A program made the translations under genes and the position numbers. The notes beneath the pieces are model-generated. The model searched no databases, was not told the DNA's origin, and saw nothing but the letters and a program-made list of their open reading frames with translations. From UMGS1590 sp963558655 (GTDB taxonomy: Bacteria; Bacillota; Peptococcia; Peptococcales; Peptococcaceae), in contig CAUWHJ010000004.1 of assembly GCA_963558655.1 (NCBI GenBank), positions 91,724 to 155,723 on the forward strand: DNA of 64,000 nucleotides. The letters run 5' to 3'. The first letter of the stretch is position 1. Each line of letters starts with the position of its first letter. This document shows, piece by piece, positions 15,491 through 23,865 of the stretch.

Positions 15491-16444
15491 ATGCAACTGA
15501 ACCAGTTTCGATTTCTCATTGCTGTGGACAAATATGGTTCTATTTCCAAAGCTGCTCAGGAACTTTACATCTCTCAATCAACCATTAGTTTGTCATTGAT
15601 CAATTTGGAAGAAGAACTCGGGTATGTGTTGCTCAACCGCAGCAAACGTGGTGTGACATTGACGCCGGAAGGCAAAGAAGTGTTGAAGCGTGCCATGGTG
15701 ATTCAGGAAACCATAGAGAGCCTTAAAGATATTAACTGTGACGACAAGCAAATTATTGGCGATGTGCGTATTGGCGGATGCAGTCACTTGGGGATGAATA
15801 TTATCACCGATGCCATGCTTCAGCTCAAACGGCCATATGAAGGGATTCATGTATTTGCACAACGAGGAGACATCAAGGAAGTGCTCAAAAAGGTGGCGCA
15901 GAATGAGCTTGATATGGCGTTTATCAATTATCATTCGTTGCAGGCATTGGACGTGCAAAACGATTTGCGGCGCTTGTCGTTAGAATTTAGCAAAACCTAC
16001 AGCGATAAAATGGTGATTTGCGTGCACGAGGACCATCCGTTGACGTGGCAGAACGTGGTGCGAATGTCCGATGTCGTTCGCTACGAACGTGTGACCATGT
16101 CGCCAACAAAAGACGCTTTTATGGCGAAGCATTTTGGCTATAAGGAAAGTGATATGGCGGTGGTTACTTTGGTGGATGTATTGAATCTGCGTAAGTATGC
16201 AACGCAAACGGATGCTGTTGTTTTTTTGCCGCTCAATGAATCGATTCGCAGTAACAAAATGTTTCCTTACAAGCTCTATCCGCTTGATGTGGAAGATTTC
16301 GATATTGATATTACTGGTGGCTGGGTGCATCACAGTACCCATGAGATGAATGCCGCAGAACATTGTGTGGCGGATGCTTTAGCCAATATCTGTCAACAAT
16401 ACGAAGCCGAATCACTGGAAATGTGTGAGAACGGTGGTGCATGA
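15491..16444 (+). CDS. LysR-family transcriptional regulator
   Basis: A 317-residue regulator. The N-terminal winged helix reads QLNQFRFLIAVDKYGSIS, AAQELYISQSTISLSLINLE and LLNRSKRGVTLTPEGKEVL; the rest is the type 2 periplasmic-binding-like sensor domain (DVRIGGCSHLGMNIITDAML, KMVICVHEDHPLTW). ATG 15491 is preferred over ATGs at 15482 and 15485, which overlap the ribosome site GAAAAGGA. It sits upstream of, and in the same direction as, an anion transporter and two ferredoxin/flavoprotein pairs, which it probably controls in response to their substrate. Confidence 0.92.
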   Translation: MQLNQFRFLIAVDKYGSISKAAQELYISQSTISLSLINLEEELGYVLLNRSKRGVTLTPEGKEVLKRAMVIQETIESLKDINCDDKQIIGDVRIGGCSHLGMNIITDAMLQLKRPYEGIHVFAQRGDIKEVLKKVAQNELDMAFINYHSLQALDVQNDLRRLSLEFSKTYSDKMVICVHEDHPLTWQNVVRMSDVVRYERVTMSPTKDAFMAKHFGYKESDMAVVTLVDVLNLRKYATQTDAVVFLPLNESIRSNKMFPYKLYPLDVEDFDIDITGGWVHHSTHEMNAAEHCVADALANICQQYEAESLEMCENGGA

Positions 16445-16467
16445 AAAGATGCACCACCGTTTTTTCT
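16429..16467 (+). terminator. Terminator overlapping the end of the LysR gene
   Basis: AACGGTGGTGCA pairs with TGCACCACCGTT; the stop codon lies in the stem-loop and TTTTTT follows. It separates the regulator transcript from the transporter operon. Confidence 0.88.
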
Positions 16468-16533
16468 ATGCCCTTTTTCATTGGATTTTCAGAAAGCAGA
16501 ACAAGTGGTCATTCATTTTTACAATAATAAATA

Positions 16534-16620
16534 TTGATAAACAAGGCTTTTGGTAACTATAAATCAGATGTATCATAAATGCGTGGAAAGAAATCACGTA
16601 TACCTTTGATGGCCATCAAA
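16534..16620 (+). promoter_or_regulatory. Promoter and palindrome upstream of the anion transporter operon
   Basis: TTGATA (16534-16539) and TATAAA (16558-16563), 18 bases apart, form a probable promoter. About 40 bases downstream is a perfect 16-base palindrome TTTGATGG-CCATCAAA (16605-16620), 49 bases before the transporter ATG. Its position past the start site suggests a repressor site or an RNA hairpin rather than a classical activating LysR box. Confidence 0.55.
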
Positions 16621-16668
16621 CAAACGACGTGAGCTTGAGAAAAATCACTATATAAAGGAGCGTTTTTT

Positions 16669-18126
16669 ATGTCGGAGGTAGTAAAAAAGAAGAAAAACAC
16701 TGCGTACTACATCAATTCCATTATTTCTCTGATTATCATCTTTGGTTTCGGCCAACTGCCTGCTGTGGCACCGTTGACGCCACTGGGGATGAACTTGATT
16801 GGGATTTTCCTGGGGCTTTTGTATGCATGGATTTTTGTTGATATTGTCTGGCCGAGTTTGGTTGGCCTTTTGGCGCTGATGCTTATTGGCGGGATTAAAC
16901 CGGCGGTGCTTTTGAACACAAGTTTTGGGGATTCCATCGTTGTTATGATGTTCTTCATCTTTGTTTTCTGTGCAGCCATTGATCAATATGGGCTTTCACG
17001 TTTCATTTCATTGTGGTTTATTACTCGTAAATTTGTGCAAGGGAAACCTTGGGCGTTCACATTTATCTTTTTGGCGTCCATCTTTATTCTTGGCGGTCTT
17101 ACCAGTGCATCACCGGCAGCGCTCATTGGTTGGGCGATCCTCTATGCCATTTGTGACCTTGTTGGGTACAAGAAAGGCGATGGTTATCCAACGATGATGG
17201 TTTTCGCCATTGTATTCGCAGCGCAGGTTGGGATGTCGATGATTCCGTTTAAGCAGGTGCCACTGACGGTGCTTGGTGCTTTTGCCAACATTTCCGGCAC
17301 AGAAATCGACTATGCCAAGTATATGCTCATTGCCATCATTTGTTGCATTGTTTGTGCCGTTCTCTTATTGCTTACTTGCAAGTTCATCTTCCATCCAGAT
17401 GTTTCCAAACTTGAAAATCTCGATGCCAAGCAGCTTGACCAAGATGGGCAAGGGCTTGTTTTGAACAAAAATCAAAAGATCGTTCTTGGTTTCCTTGTAG
17501 CGTTGGTGCTGTGCTTACTTTTGCCAAGTTTCCTGCCTAAGAGCTTTTTCTTAACACAGTTCCTCAATGGTATTGGTAACACTGGCGTGGTTATTCTCAT
17601 TGTTGCTATTATGTGCTTCATCAAGGTGGATGGTCATCCATTGTTGCAGATGAAGAAGGCTATTAACAATGGTGTATCTTGGGGCATTATCTTCATGCTT
17701 GCCGCCGTTCAGCCTTTGTCCACAGCTATGACAGCTGATGGCAGTGGCATTGTTGATTGGATGATGGGGATTTTGAATCCAATCTTTGGTGGTAAGAGCC
17801 CTATTTTCTTTATCATCGTTATTGGTCTTATTGCAGCGCTTGTAACGAATGTTATGAACAACGGTGCTCTTGGTGTGGCATTGATGCCAATCGTTTACAG
17901 CTATTGTCTGGCTAACAACATCGATCCACAGCTTTCTGTCATCATCGTTGTCATGGGCGTTCACCTGGCCTTCCTCACCCCAGCCGCAAGCTCCAGTGCT
18001 TCGTTATTGCATGGGAACGAATGGGTGACCTCCAAAGACATTATGAAGTCGGCAACGCCTGTCGTTTTAATTTCCTGGGCGGCCATCACGATCATCACTG
18101 TTGGTCTTGGTTCGCTTATTTTCTAA
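16669..18126 (+). CDS. SLC13/DASS-family anion transporter
   Basis: A 485-residue permease with about 11-12 hydrophobic segments and the two-fold repeat of the divalent anion/sodium symporter group. Repeat hallmarks are the re-entrant loop regions ILGGLTSASPAALIGWAIL and IAALVTNVMNNGALGVALMP, and the final FLTPAASSSASLLHGNEWV. Family members carry dicarboxylates, citrate, tartrate, sulfonates or sulfate; the substrate here is not shown. It is the first gene of an operon with two AprB/AprA-like pairs, so it probably imports the acceptor or substrate they act on. Ribosome site AAAGGAG. Confidence 0.9.
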   Translation: MSEVVKKKKNTAYYINSIISLIIIFGFGQLPAVAPLTPLGMNLIGIFLGLLYAWIFVDIVWPSLVGLLALMLIGGIKPAVLLNTSFGDSIVVMMFFIFVFCAAIDQYGLSRFISLWFITRKFVQGKPWAFTFIFLASIFILGGLTSASPAALIGWAILYAICDLVGYKKGDGYPTMMVFAIVFAAQVGMSMIPFKQVPLTVLGAFANISGTEIDYAKYMLIAIICCIVCAVLLLLTCKFIFHPDVSKLENLDAKQLDQDGQGLVLNKNQKIVLGFLVALVLCLLLPSFLPKSFFLTQFLNGIGNTGVVILIVAIMCFIKVDGHPLLQMKKAINNGVSWGIIFMLAAVQPLSTAMTADGSGIVDWMMGILNPIFGGKSPIFFIIVIGLIAALVTNVMNNGALGVALMPIVYSYCLANNIDPQLSVIIVVMGVHLAFLTPAASSSASLLHGNEWVTSKDIMKSATPVVLISWAAITIITVGLGSLIF

Positions 18127-18171
18127 ACGTGTTTTAATAGTATCAAATTTTAGAGAAAGAGGTGTTGGCGT

Positions 18172-18453
18172 ATGCCACCAATCATTGACAAAGAAAAATG
18201 TATTGAATGCGGAACCTGCGCGCAGATCTGCCCTCTGGACGTGATTCGTTTCGCAACGAACGAAGAAGGGAAAAAAGTTGTTGTTGTGAAATATCCTTAT
18301 GAATGCTGGCACTGCCGTGCGTGCGTAAAGGATTGCCCTAAAGGTGCGATTACCATGCGTTATCCATTGTCTCACATGATGTTTACGATGGAATTGTCCG
18401 ATGAGAAAATCGCAGAAAACAAACGGTTCGCTGAAGAAAGAGGTGTTGAATAA
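18172..18453 (+). CDS. AprB-like 2[4Fe-4S] ferredoxin subunit (pair 1)
   Basis: A 93-residue ferredoxin. Cluster motifs are CIECGTCAQICP and CWHCRACVKDCP, eight cysteines for two [4Fe-4S] clusters. The second motif with its following KGAITMRYP resembles the small subunit of adenylylsulfate reductase (AprB), but the AprB C-terminal tail is short. Its stop overlaps the ATG of the flavoprotein gene by one base (TAATG), and the small-subunit-first order is also that of aprBA. It should pass electrons to or from the FAD of that partner. Confidence 0.88.
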   Translation: MPPIIDKEKCIECGTCAQICPLDVIRFATNEEGKKVVVVKYPYECWHCRACVKDCPKGAITMRYPLSHMMFTMELSDEKIAENKRFAEERGVE

Positions 18454-20138
18454 TGGATGTCAAGGTTCGTGACGAAATTATTAAAACAGAGTATCTGATT
18501 ATCGGTGGCGGTGTGGCTGGTTTGATGAGTGCCATTACGGCTGCCGGTAAAGGTGTTGATGTTCTGATTGCTGAAAAGGCAGACACCAGACGCAGCGGTT
18601 CCGGTTGTGGCGGCAACGATCATTTCATGTGCTACATTCCATCGGAACACGGCGACGATTTTGAACGTGTGATTTCTGAAATTAACGAGGGCATGGAAGG
18701 CGGCCCTTGGCAGGATCCTGCGATGTTGCGGAAGATGATGCGCCGTACCGAAAGCGTTGTGAAACGCTGGGAAGAATGGGGCATCAACATGAAGCCAACC
18801 GGTAAGTACAACTTTGAAGGGCACACGATGCCATCTCGCCAGTGCTATCATTTGAAATATGATGGTGCCAACCAGAAGCGTGTGCTGACCAATAAGGCAC
18901 GCGAAAATGGCGCCAAGATTATGAACAAGCTCTACATCAACGACATTCTGACCAACGAAGAAGGGCGTGCCGTTGGCGCCATCGGTTTCATCCTTGCGGA
19001 CGATGTGCCGGAAGTGGTGGTGATTCAGTGCAAAGCGGTGCTTGTAGCTACGGCACAGGCAATGCGTATGTATCCAAATGTCAACCCAGCCTATATTTTC
19101 AACACCCACAGCTGCCCTGCAGCTGCCGGCGGTGCAGCCATCGCTTATCGCGCTGGGTGCAAGCTCGTTAATATTGATGTGCCTTACCGTCACGCTGGGG
19201 TTAAAGGCTTTGCGCGTAGTGGTAAAGCAACTTGGTTTGGTGTTATTTCTGACATCAATGGCGACTCTATCAGCCCATTCTGCAAAGTGCCAGACCGCAA
19301 ACGTGGTGATGCGCTGATGGATATTAACCCTGGCATTTTCACCAAACGTCTCGACAATGCCACCGGCCCAACCTTTATGAACTGCACCGGTTACAGTGAA
19401 GAAGACCACGAATATCAGCACAAACAATTCAAGTGCGAAGGCATTGACTCCATCACCGATTATCTGGACAAACGCGGCATTGATTTGCATAAGAGCATGG
19501 TGGAATTTGGCACCTACGACTACTCACTCTCTCAGCGTGGGATTGATATTGGTTTGGATGCTTCCACCAATGTGCCTGGCATTTATGCTGCCGGCATTGT
19601 TTGCGGCAATGTGCGCGGTAACATCACAAGCGCTTCTGTTTGGGGCGATGTTGCTGGTGAATCGGTGGCTGAGTATGTGAAAACCGTTGATGAATACGAT
19701 GTAGCTGGCGACCCTGCCATTCAAGAACATATCGACTTCTACAATAAGCTGATGAATCGTCCAAACGGTGCCGACTGGCTCGAAGCCAACTCCAGCTTGC
19801 AAGTCATCATGAACGACTATGTTGGGCTTAAGATGCGAAGCGAAGATATGATGCGTGCCGGCATCAAATATCTTGACGACTTGAAAGTTTATGCCAAGAG
19901 CGACATTGGCTGCGATGACGCCCATCAGCTGATGCGTACCATGGAACTCTTTGATCTCATTGATTTGGCAAAAGCTGTTGCCATTACCTCGCGCAACCGC
20001 AAAGAAACCCGCGGCAACCATAGACGCATTGACTATGACTACACCAATCCGCTTCTTACCGGTCTTTTCCAAACCATTCACCTCGATAAAAATGGCGAAG
20101 TGGTGCTGGAATGGCGCAAGCGAGTGATGAAAGAATAA
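18453..20138 (+). CDS. AprA/fumarate reductase-type FAD flavoprotein (pair 1)
   Basis: A 561-residue flavoprotein of the succinate dehydrogenase/fumarate reductase/AprA superfamily. The dinucleotide motif is YLIIGGGVAGLMSAITAAGK with the acidic end LIAEKAD, and the C-terminal FAD motif is VPGIYAAGIVCGNVRG. The capping domain runs from about residue 230 to 370, and a helical region ends the protein. It lacks a twin-arginine or other signal, so it is cytosolic. The identity of the substrate (organic enoate, keto or sulfo compound, adenylylsulfate) cannot be read from the sequence. Context is its dedicated ferredoxin and an SLC13 anion importer. Confidence 0.85.
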   Translation: MDVKVRDEIIKTEYLIIGGGVAGLMSAITAAGKGVDVLIAEKADTRRSGSGCGGNDHFMCYIPSEHGDDFERVISEINEGMEGGPWQDPAMLRKMMRRTESVVKRWEEWGINMKPTGKYNFEGHTMPSRQCYHLKYDGANQKRVLTNKARENGAKIMNKLYINDILTNEEGRAVGAIGFILADDVPEVVVIQCKAVLVATAQAMRMYPNVNPAYIFNTHSCPAAAGGAAIAYRAGCKLVNIDVPYRHAGVKGFARSGKATWFGVISDINGDSISPFCKVPDRKRGDALMDINPGIFTKRLDNATGPTFMNCTGYSEEDHEYQHKQFKCEGIDSITDYLDKRGIDLHKSMVEFGTYDYSLSQRGIDIGLDASTNVPGIYAAGIVCGNVRGNITSASVWGDVAGESVAEYVKTVDEYDVAGDPAIQEHIDFYNKLMNRPNGADWLEANSSLQVIMNDYVGLKMRSEDMMRAGIKYLDDLKVYAKSDIGCDDAHQLMRTMELFDLIDLAKAVAITSRNRKETRGNHRRIDYDYTNPLLTGLFQTIHLDKNGEVVLEWRKRVMKE

Positions 20139-20159
20139 CAGAACTTCAATGGTAAATGT

Positions 20160-20189
20160 ATCGCCCATCGTTTATTCGCGATGGGCGAT
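20160..20189 (+). other. Intercistronic hairpin between the two flavoprotein pairs
   Basis: ATCGCCCATCG pairs perfectly with CGATGGGCGAT around an 8-base loop, with no T-run after it. It lies between pair 1 and pair 2 and could be a processing or stabilising element that sets different transcript levels for the two halves of the operon. Confidence 0.6.
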
Positions 20190-20217
20190 GTGTATATAGA
20201 AAAAGGAGGAGTTCCTG

Positions 20218-20430
20218 ATGATTCAATCCATTGACCAAGAAAAATGTGTGGGTTGTGGCAGGTGTGTCAATATTTGTCCGCTGGATACGATTCGTTTGAA
20301 TGATGTAGGAAAGGCGTTCATTGCTTATGGGGACGATTGTATGACTTGTTTCAAGTGTGAGCGACTTTGTCCGGCTGGTGCCATTTTTGTGCATCCGTTC
20401 AAAGAAGCATTGCCAATGGCATTTGAATGA
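20218..20430 (+). CDS. 2[4Fe-4S] ferredoxin subunit (pair 2)
   Basis: A 70-residue ferredoxin with CVGCGRCVNICP and CMTCFKCERLCP, again two [4Fe-4S] clusters. It is shorter than the pair 1 ferredoxin and has almost no C-terminal tail (IFVHPFKEALPMAFE). Ribosome site AAAGGAGGA. Its stop overlaps an upstream in-frame ATG of the next gene. By position it is the electron carrier of the second flavoprotein. Confidence 0.88.
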   Translation: MIQSIDQEKCVGCGRCVNICPLDTIRLNDVGKAFIAYGDDCMTCFKCERLCPAGAIFVHPFKEALPMAFE

Positions 20431-20441
20431 GAGGAGGTGTG

Positions 20442-22190
20442 ATGATGGAAGCGAAAACGATCAAAGAAGTACGCAAAACCAGTGATATTCTCATCATTGG
20501 TGGCGGTTCAGCAGGACTCTGGGCGGCAGAGCGTGCAAAAGAACTCAATCCGGAACTCAGCGTGCTTATTGTTGATAAAGGACCTGCCGATTGGGGTGGG
20601 TTGATGTCAATGTCCGGTGGTGATTTCGATGTCATTTTGCCAGGAGAAAATGTGGATGACTGGGTGAAAGATCTTGTTTACTACTACGATGGGCTCTGCG
20701 ATCAGGAATTGGTGGAAACCCTGCTCAGCCAATCCTATGCACGCATGAAGGATTATGAACGACTGGGCTGCCATTTTTTCAAAAAAGAGGACGGCAGCTA
20801 CAAAGGCATTCCGCAGCGCGGGCTGGATCATGTGAAATTGTACCCTGCTCAGTACAAGGGCAAGGGCGGCGAAGACATGGCGAAAAATCTGGTCAACGAT
20901 GTGAGGGCGCGTGGCGTGGAACGTCTTGGCCGCATTTTGGTAACTGATTTATTAAAAGAAGATGACCGCGTTTGCGGTGCTGTTGGTTTTGATAGTATCA
21001 GCGGCGATTTTTATATATTCCAAGCGCGTGCTGTGATTTTGGCGACTGGCTGGACGGGGTGGAAAACGTCCTATGGTAAAAATACCACCACCGGCGAAGG
21101 GGCAGCGTTGGCATTCAAGGCTGGCTGCAAACTTTCAAACTTTGAGTTTGGTCGTGTCTGGAATGTACCGAAACTGTTCGGCTGGGAAGGGCAAACGGCA
21201 CTCTTCCCGCTTGGTGCAAAAGTGGTGAATGCAAAAGGCGAACCACTCATGGAATCTTATTCGCCGGTGCTTGGCGCTAATACCGATCCGCATTTTACAA
21301 CGTTAGCAATGGCGGTGGAACACCGCAAAGGAAACGGCCCGTTTTATTTAGACATTAGTGCTGTCAATCCTGATGATATGGTGCTCTTAAAACCGCAAGA
21401 TGGTTGGCAAAAGCTCAATTATGACAAGCTCTGTGCTTTGGGCATTGATATGTTTAAGGAAAACAGCGAATGGATTCCGCAGCTCACTTGTGGATTTGGT
21501 GGCATCGAAGCAGATCTTGACGGCTATACGGGTGTGCCTGGCTTGTATGCGGCTGGCACGGCACGCAGCCTTGATCCGGGTGTGTATATGGGCGGATTTG
21601 CGCTTGAAACGACTGCATCTGGTGGCTATATGACAGGGGAGGCTGTGGTAAAGATGCTGGCTGATGCACCAGCTCTGGCTCCATTGAACGCTGATGTTAT
21701 TGCGGAGAAAAAAGCTGCGCTTTATGCGAAGATGGGCAGCGATGGTTTGATGCCACATGATGTGTTACGTGACATTCAGGAAACGCTCTTCCCTTATGAG
21801 GTGTCAATTATTAAGAGCGAACGCTCTTTGACAGCAGCCTTGAACCGTTTGCATGAGATTCAGCAAAACGATTTGCCACGCATGAAAGCCAAAGATCCTC
21901 ACTATTTACTTAAACTTATTGAAGTAGAAGGCATTGCTTTTATCAGTGAGCTGTATTTGCGCGGCTCTCTCATGCGTAAGGAATCGCGCGCCGGACATTT
22001 TCGCGAAGACTATCCAACGCGCAACAACGACGATTTCCTGGCATGGCTTGTTGTCAGCCAAGACACTGACAGCGGTTTCCATTACAGCAAACGGCCGGTG
22101 CCGGTGGAACGCTATAAACATCCGATTGAACGCTATTATTCGGACAATTTTACGTTCTCGACCCTGTTTAGCGACAAGAAAAATAGTTGA
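20442..22190 (+). CDS. AprA/fumarate reductase-type FAD flavoprotein (pair 2)
   Basis: A 582-residue flavoprotein of the same superfamily as pair 1 but clearly different in sequence. FAD motifs are ILIIGGGSAGLWAAERAKEL near the start and VPGLYAAGTARSLDPGVYMG near residue 375; LSMSGGDFDVILPG-like residues occupy the flavin-contact region. ATG 20442 (or 20445) is chosen because GAGGAGGTG at 20430-20438 precedes it; an earlier ATG at 20427 overlaps that site. Two non-identical catalytic subunits in one operon suggest two steps on the same substrate or a heteromeric enzyme. A terminator follows. Confidence 0.84.
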   Translation: MMEAKTIKEVRKTSDILIIGGGSAGLWAAERAKELNPELSVLIVDKGPADWGGLMSMSGGDFDVILPGENVDDWVKDLVYYYDGLCDQELVETLLSQSYARMKDYERLGCHFFKKEDGSYKGIPQRGLDHVKLYPAQYKGKGGEDMAKNLVNDVRARGVERLGRILVTDLLKEDDRVCGAVGFDSISGDFYIFQARAVILATGWTGWKTSYGKNTTTGEGAALAFKAGCKLSNFEFGRVWNVPKLFGWEGQTALFPLGAKVVNAKGEPLMESYSPVLGANTDPHFTTLAMAVEHRKGNGPFYLDISAVNPDDMVLLKPQDGWQKLNYDKLCALGIDMFKENSEWIPQLTCGFGGIEADLDGYTGVPGLYAAGTARSLDPGVYMGGFALETTASGGYMTGEAVVKMLADAPALAPLNADVIAEKKAALYAKMGSDGLMPHDVLRDIQETLFPYEVSIIKSERSLTAALNRLHEIQQNDLPRMKAKDPHYLLKLIEVEGIAFISELYLRGSLMRKESRAGHFREDYPTRNNDDFLAWLVVSQDTDSGFHYSKRPVPVERYKHPIERYYSDNFTFSTLFSDKKNS

Positions 22191-22244
22191 ACCAAACATA
22201 CCGTCAAAAGTATGTTCCGATAATCACAAAACCTTTCCTTATCT

Positions 22245-22282
22245 AAAGAAACACACGGCTGCGGTCGTGTGTTTCTTTTTTG
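22245..22282 (+). terminator. Terminator of the flavoprotein operon
   Basis: AAGAAACACACG pairs with CGTGTGTTTCTT around an 8-base loop and is followed by TTTT. Confidence 0.9.
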
Positions 22283-22342
22283 TGTGGGTATTTACAATCC
22301 AGTGTCAATTTAATGCGGTTGAACGTGCGGCTTTGGTGGATG

Positions 22343-22351
22343 TGGTATAAT
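22343..22351 (+). promoter_or_regulatory. Extended -10 promoter of the gtr-like operon
   Basis: TGGTATAAT is an extended -10 element about 145 bases before the GtrA-like gene. No -35 box is spaced correctly. The leader between it and the first gene holds no clear structure. Confidence 0.5.
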
Positions 22352-22494
22352 AGCAAGCGGTGTTCTGTTCTTAAGTTTTCTGAAGAAGGCGCAGGGGAGC
22401 GGGGCGCAGCTTGATTTGACCTGGAAGAATATGATAGGATACGCACAGATGGTCATGGCAGGTGCTATGGCAGCAAAGAAGGCGAGGTGTCATC

Positions 22495-22893
22495 GTGGCG
22501 ATAAAAGATTTATTGAACAAATACCAGGAACAGTGGCGTTATTTGATTGTTGGTTGCTGCACCACGCTGATCAACTATGTGCTCTATTTTCTGTTGAACC
22601 TTTTTGATGTGCACTATATTGTAAGCAATGTGCTGGCATGGGCTGGCGCTGTGGTGTTTGCTTATTTCGCCAATGGTGCCTGGGTGTATCGAGCCACGTC
22701 ACGGCGCAGTATTCGCGAGGCGACAGCGTTTGTGGCCTCGCGTGTGTTTTCGCTGGGGCTGGAAACGGTGCTTTTGGCGCTGATGGTTGAGATGCTGGGT
22801 TGCGGTGAGTATGTGGCAAAAATCATTGTTGGCGTTGTGGTTGTTGTGGTGAATTATTTGACAGGGCTATTGGTTTATAAAAAGGGGGTGTGA
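22495..22893 (+). CDS. GtrA-family membrane protein (putative flippase)
   Basis: A 132-residue protein with four membrane helices: YLIVGCCTTLINYVLYFLLN, VSNVLAWAGAVVFAYFANG, FVASRVFSLGLETVLLALM and IIVGVVVVVVNYLTGLLVY. The pattern TTLINY then ANGAWVY is the GtrA family signature. GtrA proteins are thought to flip undecaprenyl-phosphate-linked glucose. GTG 22495 gives MAIKDLLNKYQEQWRYL, the usual length; the frame is open further upstream. Genes for a lipid-linked sugar synthase and a GtrII-like transferase follow, a complete gtrABC-type set. Confidence 0.88.
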   Translation: MAIKDLLNKYQEQWRYLIVGCCTTLINYVLYFLLNLFDVHYIVSNVLAWAGAVVFAYFANGAWVYRATSRRSIREATAFVASRVFSLGLETVLLALMVEMLGCGEYVAKIIVGVVVVVVNYLTGLLVYKKGV

Positions 22894-22896
22894 GTC

Positions 22897-23865
22897 ATGC
22901 TATCGGTTGTGGTGCCGGCGTATAATGAGCAGGGCTTGGTGGTTGTGGCGGCACAAACGTTGCGCGAGGTGCTCTCTGGCGCTGGTATTGATTACGAAGT
23001 GATTTTTGTGGACGATGGTTCGCGCGATGGTACTTGGAACGAGATTGCGGAAGCCAGTGAGCGTGATGACAAGGTGCGTGGCTTGCGCTTTTCCCGTAAT
23101 TTTGGCAAAGAGTCAGCTATTTTTGCGGGCTTGAGTGCGGCGCGTGGCGATTGTTGCGCCGTGATTGACTGCGACCTCCAGCATCCGCCGGAAAAATTGG
23201 TGGAAATGTACGCTCTCTGGCAAGAGGGGTACGAGGTGGTCAATGGTGTGAAGGAGGACCGTGGCAAAGAAAGCGTTGCTCACGGTTTTGCAGCGAAGTG
23301 TTTTTATAAATTGATGAGCCGAGCCGCCAGGATTGATATGAGCCGTTCTTCTGATTTTAAGCTCATGGACAGGCGTGTGGTGGATGCTTTGCTGTGGTTG
23401 CCGGAGCGGCAGACGTTTTTCCGTGCCTTGGTGGGCTGGGTTGGTTTTCGCTCGATTGATGTGCCGTTTTGTGTGGAAGAGCGTGCCGCTGGTAAGAGCC
23501 ATTTTTCAACGGTCGCTTTGTTTCGTTACGCCCTTTCTAACATCACGGCTTTCTCTTCGGCGCCGCTGCAAATTGTGACGGTGATTGGCTGCATTTTTCT
23601 TGTTCTGGCAGTGGTGTTAAGCGTGCAGACGCTGGTGCATTGGGCGCGTGGCATGGCGGCTGATGGTTTTACCACGGTGATTATTTTGCTGCTTTTCATC
23701 GGCAGCGTGATAATGATTAGCCTTGGTATTATTGGTTACTACATCGCACAGATTTACATTGAAAGCAAGGAACGACCACGTTATCTTGTGGCGCAGACCT
23801 GTGAAGCGAAGGGAAGGAGTGCCAGTGGCAGAGAGAACGATACCAATGCCGGAAGAGGCTGCTAA
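22897..23865 (+). CDS. Family 2 glycosyltransferase, bactoprenol-phosphate glucosyltransferase type (GtrB-like)
   Basis: A 322-residue enzyme: cytosolic GT-A domain (VVPAYNEQGLVVVAAQTL, VIFVDDGSRDGTW, AVIDCDLQHPPEKLVEM with the metal-binding aspartates, and RSSDFKLMDRRVV) followed by two C-terminal membrane helices (VTVIGCIFLVLAVVLSV and VIILLLFIGSVIMISLGI) and ERPRYLV. This layout is that of DPM1/GtrB enzymes, which load a sugar onto polyprenyl phosphate. It begins 3 bases after the GtrA gene and overlaps the next gene by 41 bases. Confidence 0.92.
   Translation: MLSVVVPAYNEQGLVVVAAQTLREVLSGAGIDYEVIFVDDGSRDGTWNEIAEASERDDKVRGLRFSRNFGKESAIFAGLSAARGDCCAVIDCDLQHPPEKLVEMYALWQEGYEVVNGVKEDRGKESVAHGFAAKCFYKLMSRAARIDMSRSSDFKLMDRRVVDALLWLPERQTFFRALVGWVGFRSIDVPFCVEERAAGKSHFSTVALFRYALSNITAFSSAPLQIVTVIGCIFLVLAVVLSVQTLVHWARGMAADGFTTVIILLLFIGSVIMISLGIIGYYIAQIYIESKERPRYLVAQTCEAKGRSASGRENDTNAGRGC

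Noticed and set aside
18372..19490. 372-codon minus-strand frame opposite the first flavoprotein gene
   Set aside because: Antisense shadow: composition is typical of reversed Gly/Ala/Asp-rich coding DNA.
15491..22190. Sulfate or adenylylsulfate reduction operon
   Set aside because: The pairs resemble AprBA, but ATP sulfurylase, Qmo and Dsr genes are absent and the AprB tail is short; only superfamily membership is supported.
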